Assembly (NCBI RefSeq): GCF_042427745.1
Contig: NZ_JBHMFA010000005.1
From: Algibacter miyuki
GTDB taxonomy: Bacteria > Bacteroidota > Bacteroidia > Flavobacteriales > Flavobacteriaceae
Strand: one strand, 5' to 3'
Length of the DNA stretch: 64,000 bases
The notes below the pieces were generated by a model. It did not search any database and had not been told where the DNA came from. It saw only the letters and a program-made list of their open reading frames with translations. A program made the translations under genes and the position numbers. This document shows positions 36,188 to 45,296 of this stretch, in pieces (position 1 is the first letter of the stretch; every line of letters begins with the position of its first letter).

Positions 36188-36813
36188 TGAAAAGAAGATA
36201 AATTTAATTATATATAAGTATATCGGTATAGGTATCGACATAGAACATATATTTAACACCTCATACAAGTTTATGTATATAACTAATTATAAAAATGAAA
36301 AAGAATTTTATATTATTTAGAACTACTGTAGTGCTTAGCGTTCTTTTTAATTTCAAATAATGTGCTTAATAATTCGCAAGATAGGATAATCACCAAAATA
36401 GAAATCTTATAATCCAATTTTATACATAGCGTTAATATTTTTCAATTATTTAAATAAAAACTAATGAACTCAACATAGAAAATTCAAAAAAAAAAAAAAA
36501 AAACACAGTAATACACCTCCCTTTATTCAACAATATAGTACAGGTCAAAAAATATTCAAACCAACACCAATTTCATCAACATTATTTATAACTACACCAG
36601 TTGAAGCCCTATAATCAAGCGTAGCAATATATATAAAATGTATGATTTTTGTAAATAGAAATATACTGCTTTTTCATAAAAAATAATAACTTCGTTTTTG
36701 GTCTGATTATCAACTACTATTTCGAGATATCGTTATAAACGAAGAGCGCATACTAAAAGCTTTAAGTAAATAAGAGAAACTAACAACAATCTCCCCCTTC
36801 AGTAAAACAAAAT
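36188..36813. other. Gene-poor stretch with a degraded signal-peptide ORF
   Basis: 626 bases. At 36295-36360 a 21-codon frame MKKNFILFRTTVVLSVLFNF ends in a stop; shifting frame near 36347 continues with SNNVLNNSQDRIITKIEIL to another stop, so this looks like the relic of a secreted-protein gene. An uninterrupted run of 18 A lies at 36486-36503. No promoter or RNA gene is convincing. Confidence 0.4.
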
Positions 36814-37350
36814 ATGAAAAACGCCTTACTAACATTTTTGCTTTTATGCCCTATATTTTTATGGGCTGATGCATGGGATAATTTGACCTTGCAGCAAGCT
36901 GAGCAAGTTTGTGAATTTTTAAATACAGATCCCTATATTTTAGACTACTGCGATTGTTGTGACTATGAAGGTGAATATGCCACAAAAGTTTACTTAATGA
37001 AAGTAAAGTCGACAAAAATTATTACTTGTGATTGGAACCCAGAATACTATAGCGTAATAGCAGACATGCATGTTTTGGCAGAAATTCCATATATAAAAGA
37101 AGGCCCAGATATTAATTCGGCCTTTCGATACAAATCAAAAGAAGAACTTCTAATAACCATGAATTACACATGGATATATAACAAACATGAAGTCAAGGCA
37201 GCTCCGATATACACCATTATCCCCTATGATATTTACGGAGAAAACAACGCCAATTCGGGATACTGTAAAGCGTTTATAAATTTCCCAAGTCCGAAATCTA
37301 TAAAGAATAGAAAATATAAAAAATGGTATAATAAACGATTTCAAATTTAA
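36814..37350 (+). CDS. Secreted protein of unknown function with cysteine cluster
   Basis: 178 residues. N-terminal signal peptide (MKNALLTFLLLCPIFLWADA), then AWDNLTLQQAEQVCEFL and the cluster DYCDCCDYEGEYATKVYLMKV (Cys about 46-49), followed by TCDWNPEYYS and a basic C-terminus (NRKYKKWYNKRF). The cysteine cluster followed by alternating beta strands suggests a disulfide- or metal-stabilised periplasmic protein. I know similar flavobacterial hypotheticals with no assigned role. Stands alone; no operon partner. Confidence 0.7.
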   Translation: MKNALLTFLLLCPIFLWADAWDNLTLQQAEQVCEFLNTDPYILDYCDCCDYEGEYATKVYLMKVKSTKIITCDWNPEYYSVIADMHVLAEIPYIKEGPDINSAFRYKSKEELLITMNYTWIYNKHEVKAAPIYTIIPYDIYGENNANSGYCKAFINFPSPKSIKNRKYKKWYNKRFQI

Positions 37351-37436
37351 GGAACACGTTAGATAACATTATACATATTAAATACAATGTTTTAAACTAG
37401 TTAACCTCAAGAGCTAATCGTTTTTTCTACCTCCAA

Positions 37437-38984
37437 TTATTTTGCTCGCATATCGTGAAATTTGTTTCGGATCACTAACCCAATTGGGCGGTTTTGAATT
37501 TTAGATTCGAGCCATGAAATAATATCGAGGTATAGGAATGCGCGACTTTGATACGGATCGTTTTCGTACTCTTTTAGTTTCTTATGTAATTTAATAAATT
37601 CGTTCTTTACTTCGTGCGGATAAATATCTCCTAAACCACGTAAGAATTTTATAAATTCACGTTGCACTTCGTACAAATCTTCCATTTTAATTAAAAACTT
37701 ATAGGTCGATTTAATAAGCACATCAAGATTATAATCTAAACCGGCTTCGTAATGCGCAACTAGATTTAAAATTCTTGAAAAACAAAGTAAATCTTCACGC
37801 ATCTGTAACGACTTGTTACTTATAATTTTATCTAAAAACTGAATGCATTTTTTGTTTTCGCCAGCGCCAAAATACATACTTGCCATTTTGTAATAAAACA
37901 CCATAACATGATGTTCATCTATACGGTTTCTATAACTTTTTAGCTCTAACAAAACGGTATCTACTAGCGGTAAGCCTTCTTCAAAGCTACCTTCTATAAA
38001 ATGCAAATTGAATTTGTTATTGTATTTAAACAGAAAAGCTAGTCCGTCGAGATTGTCATCTTTTGGAAACCATTTTTCGTTAATTACAATTTCAAACTTA
38101 ATAAGGCTTTCTTTGAATTTATTGTATTTCCCAAGAAAATACAGCGATTCTAATAAATAATTATTTCCTCTTAAAAAAAACACTGGATTTAAGGCAATCA
38201 TGTCTTCTTTTTCATAAAATAAATCCACCCATTTAGATGAATATTTATAACAAGATAAAAAATCGACAGTTAAAAAACTATACCACAAATACGACTTGTA
38301 AAGCCACAGTTTTTCACGAAATCCTAATTGGTTGATATCGTATTTCGGGAGTCTATCGTTAAAGTATTTGGTAACTTGCTTATAATCTTCATCGTTTTTA
38401 ATGTAACCTATTTTTAAAAACAGTCCATATAATTGCAATGATAAATTAGATAATTTACTAGCTAAAACATTATGTAAACTGAGCTCTTTAGCCTGAATAG
38501 TTAACTCATCGGCTCGATTACTTAAACTTCGAGTTATGTATTGCGATTCTATTAATTTTTCGAGCTCCACAACCTCATAAGCTACATTTTTTTCTTCGTT
38601 TACAATGGCTAAACTTTTAGCTTTTTCTAGAATTTTAAGACTTTGTTTGTAAAGTCCTTTATGGTATAAAATAGTTGCGAAATCTAGTTGTTCGCGAATT
38701 TGCAAACGAATATCCTTATGAGACGGGTTTAAACGTAAACTAATTAAAATTTGCTTGTAAAGATGTGCTTTTAGGTTAGAAAGCTGTTGTTTTTTAACAA
38801 TCCCCTTTTTTAATATGGTAGCTTCGTCGTAAACTGATAATTTTTCTAAAATATTAAACAGCATTAAAAATTTAGAATCTTCATTCACCCCCAATCTCCC
38901 CACATAAAGCTTAAATTGCCGCTTTTCGGATTTAGAAAGTGATTTTACCAGTACAAACAAATTATCTTTTTGTTCTTTCGTCAT
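37437..38984 (-). CDS. Large cytosolic protein of unknown function (helical repeats)
   Basis: 515 residues, no signal peptide. Starts TKEQKDNLFVLVKSLSKSEKRQFKLYV, then many paired helices with TPR-like spacing (YHKGLYKQSLKILEKAKSLA; FDDRL-type pairs). Very rich in Leu, Lys, Tyr and Phe. Homologues are common in Flavobacteriaceae as 'hypothetical protein'; no catalytic motif is seen. Divergent from leuA with 148 bases between, so the two may share a regulatory region. Confidence 0.8.
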   Translation of the reverse strand: MTKEQKDNLFVLVKSLSKSEKRQFKLYVGRLGVNEDSKFLMLFNILEKLSVYDEATILKKGIVKKQQLSNLKAHLYKQILISLRLNPSHKDIRLQIREQLDFATILYHKGLYKQSLKILEKAKSLAIVNEEKNVAYEVVELEKLIESQYITRSLSNRADELTIQAKELSLHNVLASKLSNLSLQLYGLFLKIGYIKNDEDYKQVTKYFNDRLPKYDINQLGFREKLWLYKSYLWYSFLTVDFLSCYKYSSKWVDLFYEKEDMIALNPVFFLRGNNYLLESLYFLGKYNKFKESLIKFEIVINEKWFPKDDNLDGLAFLFKYNNKFNLHFIEGSFEEGLPLVDTVLLELKSYRNRIDEHHVMVFYYKMASMYFGAGENKKCIQFLDKIISNKSLQMREDLLCFSRILNLVAHYEAGLDYNLDVLIKSTYKFLIKMEDLYEVQREFIKFLRGLGDIYPHEVKNEFIKLHKKLKEYENDPYQSRAFLYLDIISWLESKIQNRPIGLVIRNKFHDMRAK

Positions 38985-39132
38985 AGTTACAAAGTATCTA
39001 TTAAAGTGCTAATTACCAATACATTAAGACTGATGTTCTTGTTTTAAACATCGTAATAATAACTTTATGTATTCTCATATTATTAAACCAAAATATAACT
39101 TCGTAGAACAATAAGAAAATATATTTCAATAA

Positions 39133-40308
39133 ATGTCTGATAATAAAGTACAAATTTTCGATACAACGCTTAGAGATGGCGAGCAAGTCCCTGGATGTAA
39201 GCTAAATACAGAGCAAAAACTAATTATAGCCGAACAGCTAGATTTTTTAGGTGTAGATGTTATTGAAGCAGGTTTTCCTGTATCTAGCCCTGGCGATTTT
39301 AGATCGGTTGAAGAAATTTCTAAAATTGTAAAAAACGCGACCGTTTGTGGTTTAACACGCTCGGTAGAAAATGATATAAAAGTTGCTGCCGAAGCCTTAA
39401 AATATGCTAAATTACCAAGAATACATACTGGTATTGGCACATCGGATTCACATATAAAATTTAAATTTAAATCAACACAAGATGCCATCATAGAACGTGC
39501 CGTTAGAGCCGTTACTTATGCCAAGTCTTTTGTTGAAGATGTTGAGTTTTATGCTGAAGATGCTGGTAGAACAGATAACGAATATTTAGCGCGTGTTTGC
39601 GAGGCTGTTATTAAAGCTGGTGCCACGGTTTTAAACATTCCAGATACAACAGGATACTGTTTACCGAGTGAATACGGAGCAAAAATAAAATACTTAAAAG
39701 AGAACGTAAAAGGGATAGATAAAGCCATTTTATCTTGCCATTGCCATAACGATTTAGGATTAGCTACGGCTAACTCTATCGAAGGTGTTATAAACGGTGC
39801 ACGCCAAATAGAATGTACTATTAATGGTATTGGCGAGCGTGCTGGTAACACCGCTTTAGAAGAAGTGGTGATGATTTTAAAACAACATCCTTACCTCAAC
39901 TTAGATACCAACATTAAAACCGAAATGCTTTACGGCTTAAGTCAATTAGTATCGGATAGTATGGGGATTTACACCCAACCAAACAAAGCTATTGTTGGCG
40001 CAAATGCATTTGCACACAGCTCAGGAATTCACCAAGATGGTGTGATAAAAAATCGTGAAACTTACGAAATTATCGATCCTAAAGATGTTGGTGTAACTGA
40101 ATCTGCCATTGTATTAACAGCCCGTAGTGGTCGTGCCGCTTTAGCATATAGAGCAAAAAACATTGGTTACGAGTTAACTAAACTTCAATTAGACGAGGTT
40201 TACACAAGTTTCCTTGAATACGCTGATAAGAAAAAAGAAGTTATCGATAGCGATATTCATCAAATTATAGAAAACAGTAAAATGTATAGCGAAATTATTT
40301 CGTCTTAA
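39133..40308 (+). CDS. leuA: 2-isopropylmalate synthase, short form
   Basis: Condenses acetyl-CoA with 2-oxoisovalerate, first step to leucine. 391 residues. Catalytic barrel motifs: FDTTLRDGEQVPG (10-22), GFPVSSPGDF, HCHNDLGLATANS with the metal-binding His pair, NGIGERAGN. GIHQDG and the following short helical segment are present, but the chain stops about where the roughly 120-residue C-terminal leucine-binding regulatory domain of long LeuA would begin, so classical feedback inhibition by leucine is not expected. It is followed by leuB after 75 bases; leuC and leuD are absent here. Confidence 0.9.
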   Translation: MSDNKVQIFDTTLRDGEQVPGCKLNTEQKLIIAEQLDFLGVDVIEAGFPVSSPGDFRSVEEISKIVKNATVCGLTRSVENDIKVAAEALKYAKLPRIHTGIGTSDSHIKFKFKSTQDAIIERAVRAVTYAKSFVEDVEFYAEDAGRTDNEYLARVCEAVIKAGATVLNIPDTTGYCLPSEYGAKIKYLKENVKGIDKAILSCHCHNDLGLATANSIEGVINGARQIECTINGIGERAGNTALEEVVMILKQHPYLNLDTNIKTEMLYGLSQLVSDSMGIYTQPNKAIVGANAFAHSSGIHQDGVIKNRETYEIIDPKDVGVTESAIVLTARSGRAALAYRAKNIGYELTKLQLDEVYTSFLEYADKKKEVIDSDIHQIIENSKMYSEIISS

Positions 40309-40320
40309 TACTTAAAAGGA

Positions 40321-40360
40321 TACAACATTCAAAATAAAATGTATTATTTTGGATGTTGTA
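40321..40360 (+). other. Long hairpin in the leuA-leuB gap
   Basis: Arms TACAACATTCAAAATAA (40321-40337) and TTATTTTGGATGTTGTA (40344-40360) pair over 17 positions with a single G-T wobble; loop of 6. No T run follows, so it is more likely an mRNA processing or stability element, or a scar of rearrangement, than a terminator. Confidence 0.75.
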
Positions 40361-40383
40361 AACCTTAATAAAAACACGAACAG

Positions 40384-41502
40384 ATGAAATTAAATATAGC
40401 CGTATTACCAGGTGATGGCATTGGTCCCGAGGTCACCGCGCAAGCCGTAAAGGTGTTAAAAGCCATTGCCATGGATTTTAACCACATATTTACTTTCAAT
40501 CATGCACTTGTAGGTGCTTGTGCTATCGACAAAACAGGTAACGCACTACCCGACGAAACCATTGCTATTTGTAAAAATGCCGATGCGGTGCTTTTTGGAG
40601 CCATTGGGCGCACCTCTTTTGATCTTGATCCTAATGCAAAAATACGTCCAGAACAAGGTCTTTTAGGTATTAGAAAAGAACTCGGTTTACACACCAACAT
40701 ACGTCCTGTAATTGCTTATGATGATTTACTTACCAAATCCTCACTAAAAGTCAAACAGATCAAAGACGTCAACATACTTATCTATCGCGAACTTACTGGT
40801 GGCATCTATTTTGGTGACCATACACTAAGCGAAGACGGCAATACCGCTACCGATACCTGTACATACAACAGATTCGAAATAGAGCGCATTGCTCACGCCG
40901 CTTTTAAAGCCGCACAATCAAGAAAAAACAAAATCACTTTAGTTGATAAAGCCAACGTTTTAGAAAGCTCACGCCTTTGGAGACGCATTGTGCAAGAAAT
41001 TGCACCGCAATACCCAAACGTAAAACTAAGGTACATGTATATTGATAATGCAGCCATGGAGCTTATTATCAACCCACGTCAATTCGACGTTATTTTAACC
41101 GAAAATATGTTTGGCGACATCCTTTCCGAAGAAGCCAGCGTTATCGTAGGTTCTATCGGCCTGTTGGCATCCACTTCTATAGGCGACAAATACGCCATGT
41201 TCGAGCCCATTCACGGGGCTTACACCAAGGCAGCCAACAAAGGCATAGCAAACCCTATCGCGTCCATTTTATCCGCAGCTATGCTGTTAGATCATTTCGG
41301 ATTAGATGAAGAGGCAAGCCGTGTGCGCGAAGGTGTCGATAAATCATTAAAATTACACATTACCACACCCGATTTAAACACCAAGTACGATAATATTTCC
41401 ACCACCAAGGTTGGCGATTTCATTGAAGATTTTATAAACCATCCCGATGAAACCAATCTGAATTTTACCAACATACACTTAGGGCAATCCACTATTATTT
41501 AA
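40384..41502 (+). CDS. leuB: 3-isopropylmalate dehydrogenase
   Basis: 372 residues. Oxidises and decarboxylates 3-isopropylmalate using NAD. LPGDGIGPEV (8-17), RPEQGLLGIRKELGLHTNIRPV, the catalytic YRELTGGIYFG, DKANVLESSRLWR and the GSIGLLASTSIG / FEPIHGAY NAD region are all present. It follows leuA after a 17-bp hairpin. The codon choice appears somewhat richer in G/C than in leuA, judged by eye only. It ends before a clear terminator. Confidence 0.96.
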   Translation: MKLNIAVLPGDGIGPEVTAQAVKVLKAIAMDFNHIFTFNHALVGACAIDKTGNALPDETIAICKNADAVLFGAIGRTSFDLDPNAKIRPEQGLLGIRKELGLHTNIRPVIAYDDLLTKSSLKVKQIKDVNILIYRELTGGIYFGDHTLSEDGNTATDTCTYNRFEIERIAHAAFKAAQSRKNKITLVDKANVLESSRLWRRIVQEIAPQYPNVKLRYMYIDNAAMELIINPRQFDVILTENMFGDILSEEASVIVGSIGLLASTSIGDKYAMFEPIHGAYTKAANKGIANPIASILSAAMLLDHFGLDEEASRVREGVDKSLKLHITTPDLNTKYDNISTTKVGDFIEDFINHPDETNLNFTNIHLGQSTII

Positions 41503-41549
41503 TTATTTTGAGTTAGTCACGCTGTACATTAAAATCTTGGATCCCTTCT

Positions 41550-41580
41550 AAAGCGCATTTTTTTAAATGCGCTTTTTTTA
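41550..41580 (+). terminator. Rho-independent terminator after leuB
   Basis: AAAGCGCATTT-TTTT-AAATGCGCTTT (41550-41575) followed by TTTTA. Confidence 0.88.
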
Positions 41581-41613
41581 TAATCGTTAAGTAACTTTTT
41601 TAATTTCATTTTT

Positions 41614-41773
41614 GGCGTTACCCTTTTCCGTAAAAACTACAAACGGTCGGGCTTTCCGCTATATCTTTTTTTTCGGTGTATTAGCAAATAAAGTCTGTGT
41701 TATAAAAAAATGTACTATCCTATAAATAAGTATTTCATCAGAAAAAAAAGGATGCCGCATCAATCCCTAACGC
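41614..41773 (+). repeat. Dispersed repeat family A, copy 3 (expanded core)
   Basis: 160 bases: GGCGTTACCC at the left, GGTCGGGCTTTCCGCTATATC (41645-41665), a centre enlarged by about 70 bases relative to copy 2, then AAAAAAAAGGATGCCGCAT and CAATCCCTAACGC ending at 41773. The ends GGCGTTA / TAACGC are inverted repeats. It lies between the convergent leuB and transporter genes. Confidence 0.8.
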
Positions 41774-41833
41774 AGCTATCCGTCAAGATTCATCATTAAA
41801 TTAAAACAAATTTAATACGTTAAATTAAAAAGC

Positions 41834-42802
41834 TTAATCCGTCTTTCTAGCTAATCTAGCGGCTACCATACTAATAATTAATATTTGTGCCGCATGAAAC
41901 AACATCAGTGGCAATAAAATAATGCCAATAGTCGCCATATTTCCAAATATAATTTTAGAAAACACCGTACCGTGTACTAACGATTTTTTAGTCCCACAAA
42001 ACTGCGCCGTGATTTGATCTTCTTTGGTAAAGTTCATTTTTTTAGCCATAAAACCAGTCAGGTTAAATGCTACCAAAAACAACACAACAACCCCAGCAAA
42101 AAGCCAAAATAAATCCACTACCGATACCGAACTAAAAATGTTTTCAGTAAACGATTCAGCAAAACTTTTATAGATAATTAGAAGAATAATAGATTTATCA
42201 AAAAGCGTCAGTTTACTACTATGTTTCTGTACAAAACCGCCCAAATAACGCTGTAACAGAAGTCCTAAGACCACAGGTAAAATGATTTGAACAATCAGTT
42301 TAATGTAAATCGCGGTAAAGTCAAAATCGGTTTGAGCATCATTAACAAAAAGCCCCATCCAGAGCGGCGTAATAGCAATGCCAATAATTCCAGAAATACT
42401 GGCGTTAAAAATAGCCGCCGGCACATTTCCTTTCGCCATAGACACCATAACAACCGACGATGATACTGTGGACGGTAATGCGGCTAAAAAAAAGAAAGCT
42501 AACCAAATGGTTTCTTGCGCTTCATCCTGAATTAATGGACGACAAGCTAAAACCAAAATAGGAAAAATGAAAAATGTAGAAGCCTGAACCAAAACATGTA
42601 ATTTCCAGTTTTTAAGTCCTGCTTTTAGCTTCTCCGGACTTAATTTTAATCCGTAAAAAAAGAATATAAGCGAAATTCCTACCGCACTAATCGTGTCGAT
42701 AGGAATTTTGCTTTCACTAGTTCCCCATTCGGGTAAAAAGTAGGCTATTATAATAATACCTATAATCGATAATACAAACTTATCAATCTTTATGTTCTGC
42801 AT
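41834..42802 (-). CDS. Bile acid:sodium symporter (BASS) family transporter
   Basis: 322 residues with about ten hydrophobic segments and short loops. LPSTVSSSVVMVSMAKGN with small-residue-rich helices, and QFCGTKKSLVHGTVFSKI, are characteristic of the SBF-like/YfeH branch of this fold. Inner-membrane Na+-coupled organic anion transporter; substrate unknown. It follows argH by 31 bases on the same strand, so it may be the last gene of the arginine operon, although it is not part of known arginine pathways. Confidence 0.88.
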   Translation of the reverse strand: MQNIKIDKFVLSIIGIIIIAYFLPEWGTSESKIPIDTISAVGISLIFFFYGLKLSPEKLKAGLKNWKLHVLVQASTFFIFPILVLACRPLIQDEAQETIWLAFFFLAALPSTVSSSVVMVSMAKGNVPAAIFNASISGIIGIAITPLWMGLFVNDAQTDFDFTAIYIKLIVQIILPVVLGLLLQRYLGGFVQKHSSKLTLFDKSIILLIIYKSFAESFTENIFSSVSVVDLFWLFAGVVVLFLVAFNLTGFMAKKMNFTKEDQITAQFCGTKKSLVHGTVFSKIIFGNMATIGIILLPLMLFHAAQILIISMVAARLARKTD

Positions 42803-42833
42803 TTTTATGCGTTTAGACGTGTTTTAAAACAAA

Positions 42834-44108
42834 CTATACCGGAAACTTCGCTCTAATTTTATCCAAACATAAGTTATGGATACTTCCTGCATGCGTGTGT
42901 TTTTTAGAAGTATCTGGCACATAAGTTCCGTCTTGAACTTGCCCACCAATTTTTTGGTAAGCTTCTCTAAAACTTTGTCCTTCTACCACCAATGTATTGA
43001 TGTTATCAACCGTAAATAAGTATTTATACAAATCGCTATTTACATCAATATCTTTTACAATAATTTGCTGAATAGAATAATTAAAAATGTCTAAAATGTC
43101 TTTTAATTCCTCAAAAGCAGCAATCATGTTTTCTTTTAATAATTGGTAATCTCTGTGGTATCCACTTGGTAAATTATTGGTTATTAAAACCATTTCACCT
43201 TGTAAGGCTTGAATTTTATTACATTTTCCTCGAATTAATTCAAAAACATCAGGATTTTTCTTGTGTGGCATAATGCTACTTCCCGTTGTTAATTCATCTG
43301 GAAAAGAAACAAATCCAAAATTCTGACTCATGTATAAACAGGTGTCCATCGCAAAACGAGACAATGTATTACACAAACTTCCTAAAGCCATAGCAATAGT
43401 ACGCTCGTTTTTACCACGTCCCATTTGTGCCGCAACCACATTATATTTAAGTGTTGCAAAGCCCATTTCTTTGGTTGTTAACTCTCTATCGATAGGGAAA
43501 GAACTTCCGTAACCAGCAGCCGAACCTAACGGATTTTGATCTACCGTTTTTATAGCAGCATCTAGTAAAAACACGTCGTCTATCATTAATTCTGCATAAG
43601 CAGAAAACCACAATCCAAAAGATGATGGCATAGCTACTTGCAAGTGCGTATAACCAGGTAAAACTTTATCTTTATACGTATCTGCTAAATCCAAAAGCGT
43701 ATTAAAAAGTGTTTGTGTTTTATCTTTTATAACACTTAAATTGTCTTTGTAATATAAATGGCAAGCCACTAAAACTTGATCATTTCTAGAACGTGCTGTA
43801 TGTATTTTTTTTCCAACTTCACCTAACGACTTCGTCAACTCAAACTCAATTTTAGAGTGAACATCCTCAAATTGAGCATCGATAACAAAAGTGCCGTTTT
43901 CAATTTGCTTTTCTAAAACTTGCAAACCACCCAATAAATCTACCAATTCTTCAACCGTAATAATCCCGATTTTTTGAAGCATTTTGGCATGTGCTCGCGA
44001 TGCTATAACATCGTATTTCGCAATATGAATATCAATTTCTCTATCGTTTCCAACAGTAAATTGTTCTATTTTTTTATCTATCGATATACCTTTGTCCCAG
44101 AGTTTCAT
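42834..44108 (-). CDS. argH: Argininosuccinate lyase
   Basis: Splits argininosuccinate into arginine and fumarate. 424 residues. Fumarase/aspartase superfamily signature GSSIMPHKKNPD; HTARSRNDQV, GYTHLQVA and PLGSAAGYG are present. Distal gene of the arginine/proline operon. Confidence 0.96.
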   Translation of the reverse strand: MKLWDKGISIDKKIEQFTVGNDREIDIHIAKYDVIASRAHAKMLQKIGIITVEELVDLLGGLQVLEKQIENGTFVIDAQFEDVHSKIEFELTKSLGEVGKKIHTARSRNDQVLVACHLYYKDNLSVIKDKTQTLFNTLLDLADTYKDKVLPGYTHLQVAMPSSFGLWFSAYAELMIDDVFLLDAAIKTVDQNPLGSAAGYGSSFPIDRELTTKEMGFATLKYNVVAAQMGRGKNERTIAMALGSLCNTLSRFAMDTCLYMSQNFGFVSFPDELTTGSSIMPHKKNPDVFELIRGKCNKIQALQGEMVLITNNLPSGYHRDYQLLKENMIAAFEELKDILDIFNYSIQQIIVKDIDVNSDLYKYLFTVDNINTLVVEGQSFREAYQKIGGQVQDGTYVPDTSKKHTHAGSIHNLCLDKIRAKFPV

Positions 44109-44123
44109 TCTATTATTTTTTTG

Positions 44124-44145
44124 TTATTCCCATAAAAGCAGGAAT
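44124..44145 (+). repeat. Short hairpin repeat (family B), decayed copy
   Basis: TTATTCCCATAAAAGCAGGAATC, with a related TGAAAGCAGAAATTTC further on, resembles the TGTCATTCCCGC-GAAAGCGGGAATC type of intergenic element. In the 113-base gap before argE's end. Confidence 0.35.
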
Positions 44146-44221
44146 CTTTTTATATGTTTATGAAAGCAGAAATTTCTACTTTCAATTTTAGTTAATACCA
44201 CTACTTAAAAAAGGGTTCAGC

Positions 44222-45295
44222 TTACGCAGGAAGTAAAACCCGATTTAACAATTCAACATAAATCTGTACGCCTTCTTCTATTTCGTTGACATAAATAAAT
44301 TCGTCCGCCGAATGCGAGCGGGTGCTATCTCCTGGCCCTAATTTTAAACTCGGACACGTAAGCACGGCTTGATCGGATAATGTTGGTGAGCCATAGGTTG
44401 TGCGTCCCATAGCAATACCTGCCTTAACTAAGGCATGATCGATTGGAATAGATGATGAATTCAAACGTAAACTGCGCGCCTTAATACTTGTTACCGGTGC
44501 GCTTTGTTCTAAAATTTCAGCAACTTCTTTATTGCTGTAAGCATCGTTTACACGAACATCAATAACTAAATCGACGTGCGCTGGCACCACATTATGTTGT
44601 GATCCTGCTTTTATTTGAGTCACTGTCAATTTAACATCTCCTAAAGCTTCTGAGCCTTTTTCAAACTTCAAATCTTTAAACCATTGTAAGGCTTCTATCG
44701 TGTTATAAATGGCGTTATTATCGTTTGGATGTGCGGCGTGACTTGGCGTACCTTCTACAACCGCATCGAAAACTACAAGTCCTTTTTCGGCGACAGCCAA
44801 ATTCATTAAAGTAGGTTCGCCAACAATGGCAACATCTACCTTAGGAATAACCGCCAACATACTATTTAGCCCGTTTGGCCCGCTGCTCTCTTCTTCCGCG
44901 GAAGCGACAACAACTAGGTTATATTTTAAATTTTCGTGATTGTAAAAATGTGTAAATGTTGCAATTAACGACACCAAACAACCGCCTGCATCATTACTAC
45001 CTAAACCAAATAACTTACCATCTTCTACAATAGCTTTTAAAGGATCTTTAGTGTAAGCCGAATTTGGTTTTACAGTATCGTGGTGCGAATTTAACAACAG
45101 TGTTGGTTTACTTTCATCGAAGTGTTTATTAACTGCCCAAACGTTATTTTTTGTGCGTTTAAAATCAATTTCGTAGCGTTTAAACCAATCTTCTATATGT
45201 GCTGCTGTAACATCTTCTTCCGAAGAAAAAGATTGCGTTTCTATCAGTTTTTTTAAAAGCGCAATAGCATCACTCGTTAATTTCTCTAGTCCCAT
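44222..45295 (-). CDS. argE: N-acyl-ornithine/citrulline deacylase, M20 family
   Basis: 357-residue zinc peptidase-fold enzyme: LLLNSHHDTVKPN (zinc His and Asp), GLGSNDAGG (bridging Asp), EEESSGPNG (catalytic and zinc Glu), VGEPT, and a C-terminal HSADE. Removes the N-acyl group late in arginine synthesis. Because the partner transcarbamylase is of the ArgF' type, the substrate is likely N-acyl-citrulline rather than acetylornithine. It starts one base after argB. Confidence 0.92.
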   Translation of the reverse strand: MGLEKLTSDAIALLKKLIETQSFSSEEDVTAAHIEDWFKRYEIDFKRTKNNVWAVNKHFDESKPTLLLNSHHDTVKPNSAYTKDPLKAIVEDGKLFGLGSNDAGGCLVSLIATFTHFYNHENLKYNLVVVASAEEESSGPNGLNSMLAVIPKVDVAIVGEPTLMNLAVAEKGLVVFDAVVEGTPSHAAHPNDNNAIYNTIEALQWFKDLKFEKGSEALGDVKLTVTQIKAGSQHNVVPAHVDLVIDVRVNDAYSNKEVAEILEQSAPVTSIKARSLRLNSSSIPIDHALVKAGIAMGRTTYGSPTLSDQAVLTCPSLKLGPGDSTRSHSADEFIYVNEIEEGVQIYVELLNRVLLPA

Positions 45296-45296
45296 T

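Noticed and set aside
36486..36503. A18 run as part of a terminator or poly(A)-containing element
   Set aside because: No stem precedes it and no direct repeats flank it; noted only as a homopolymer.
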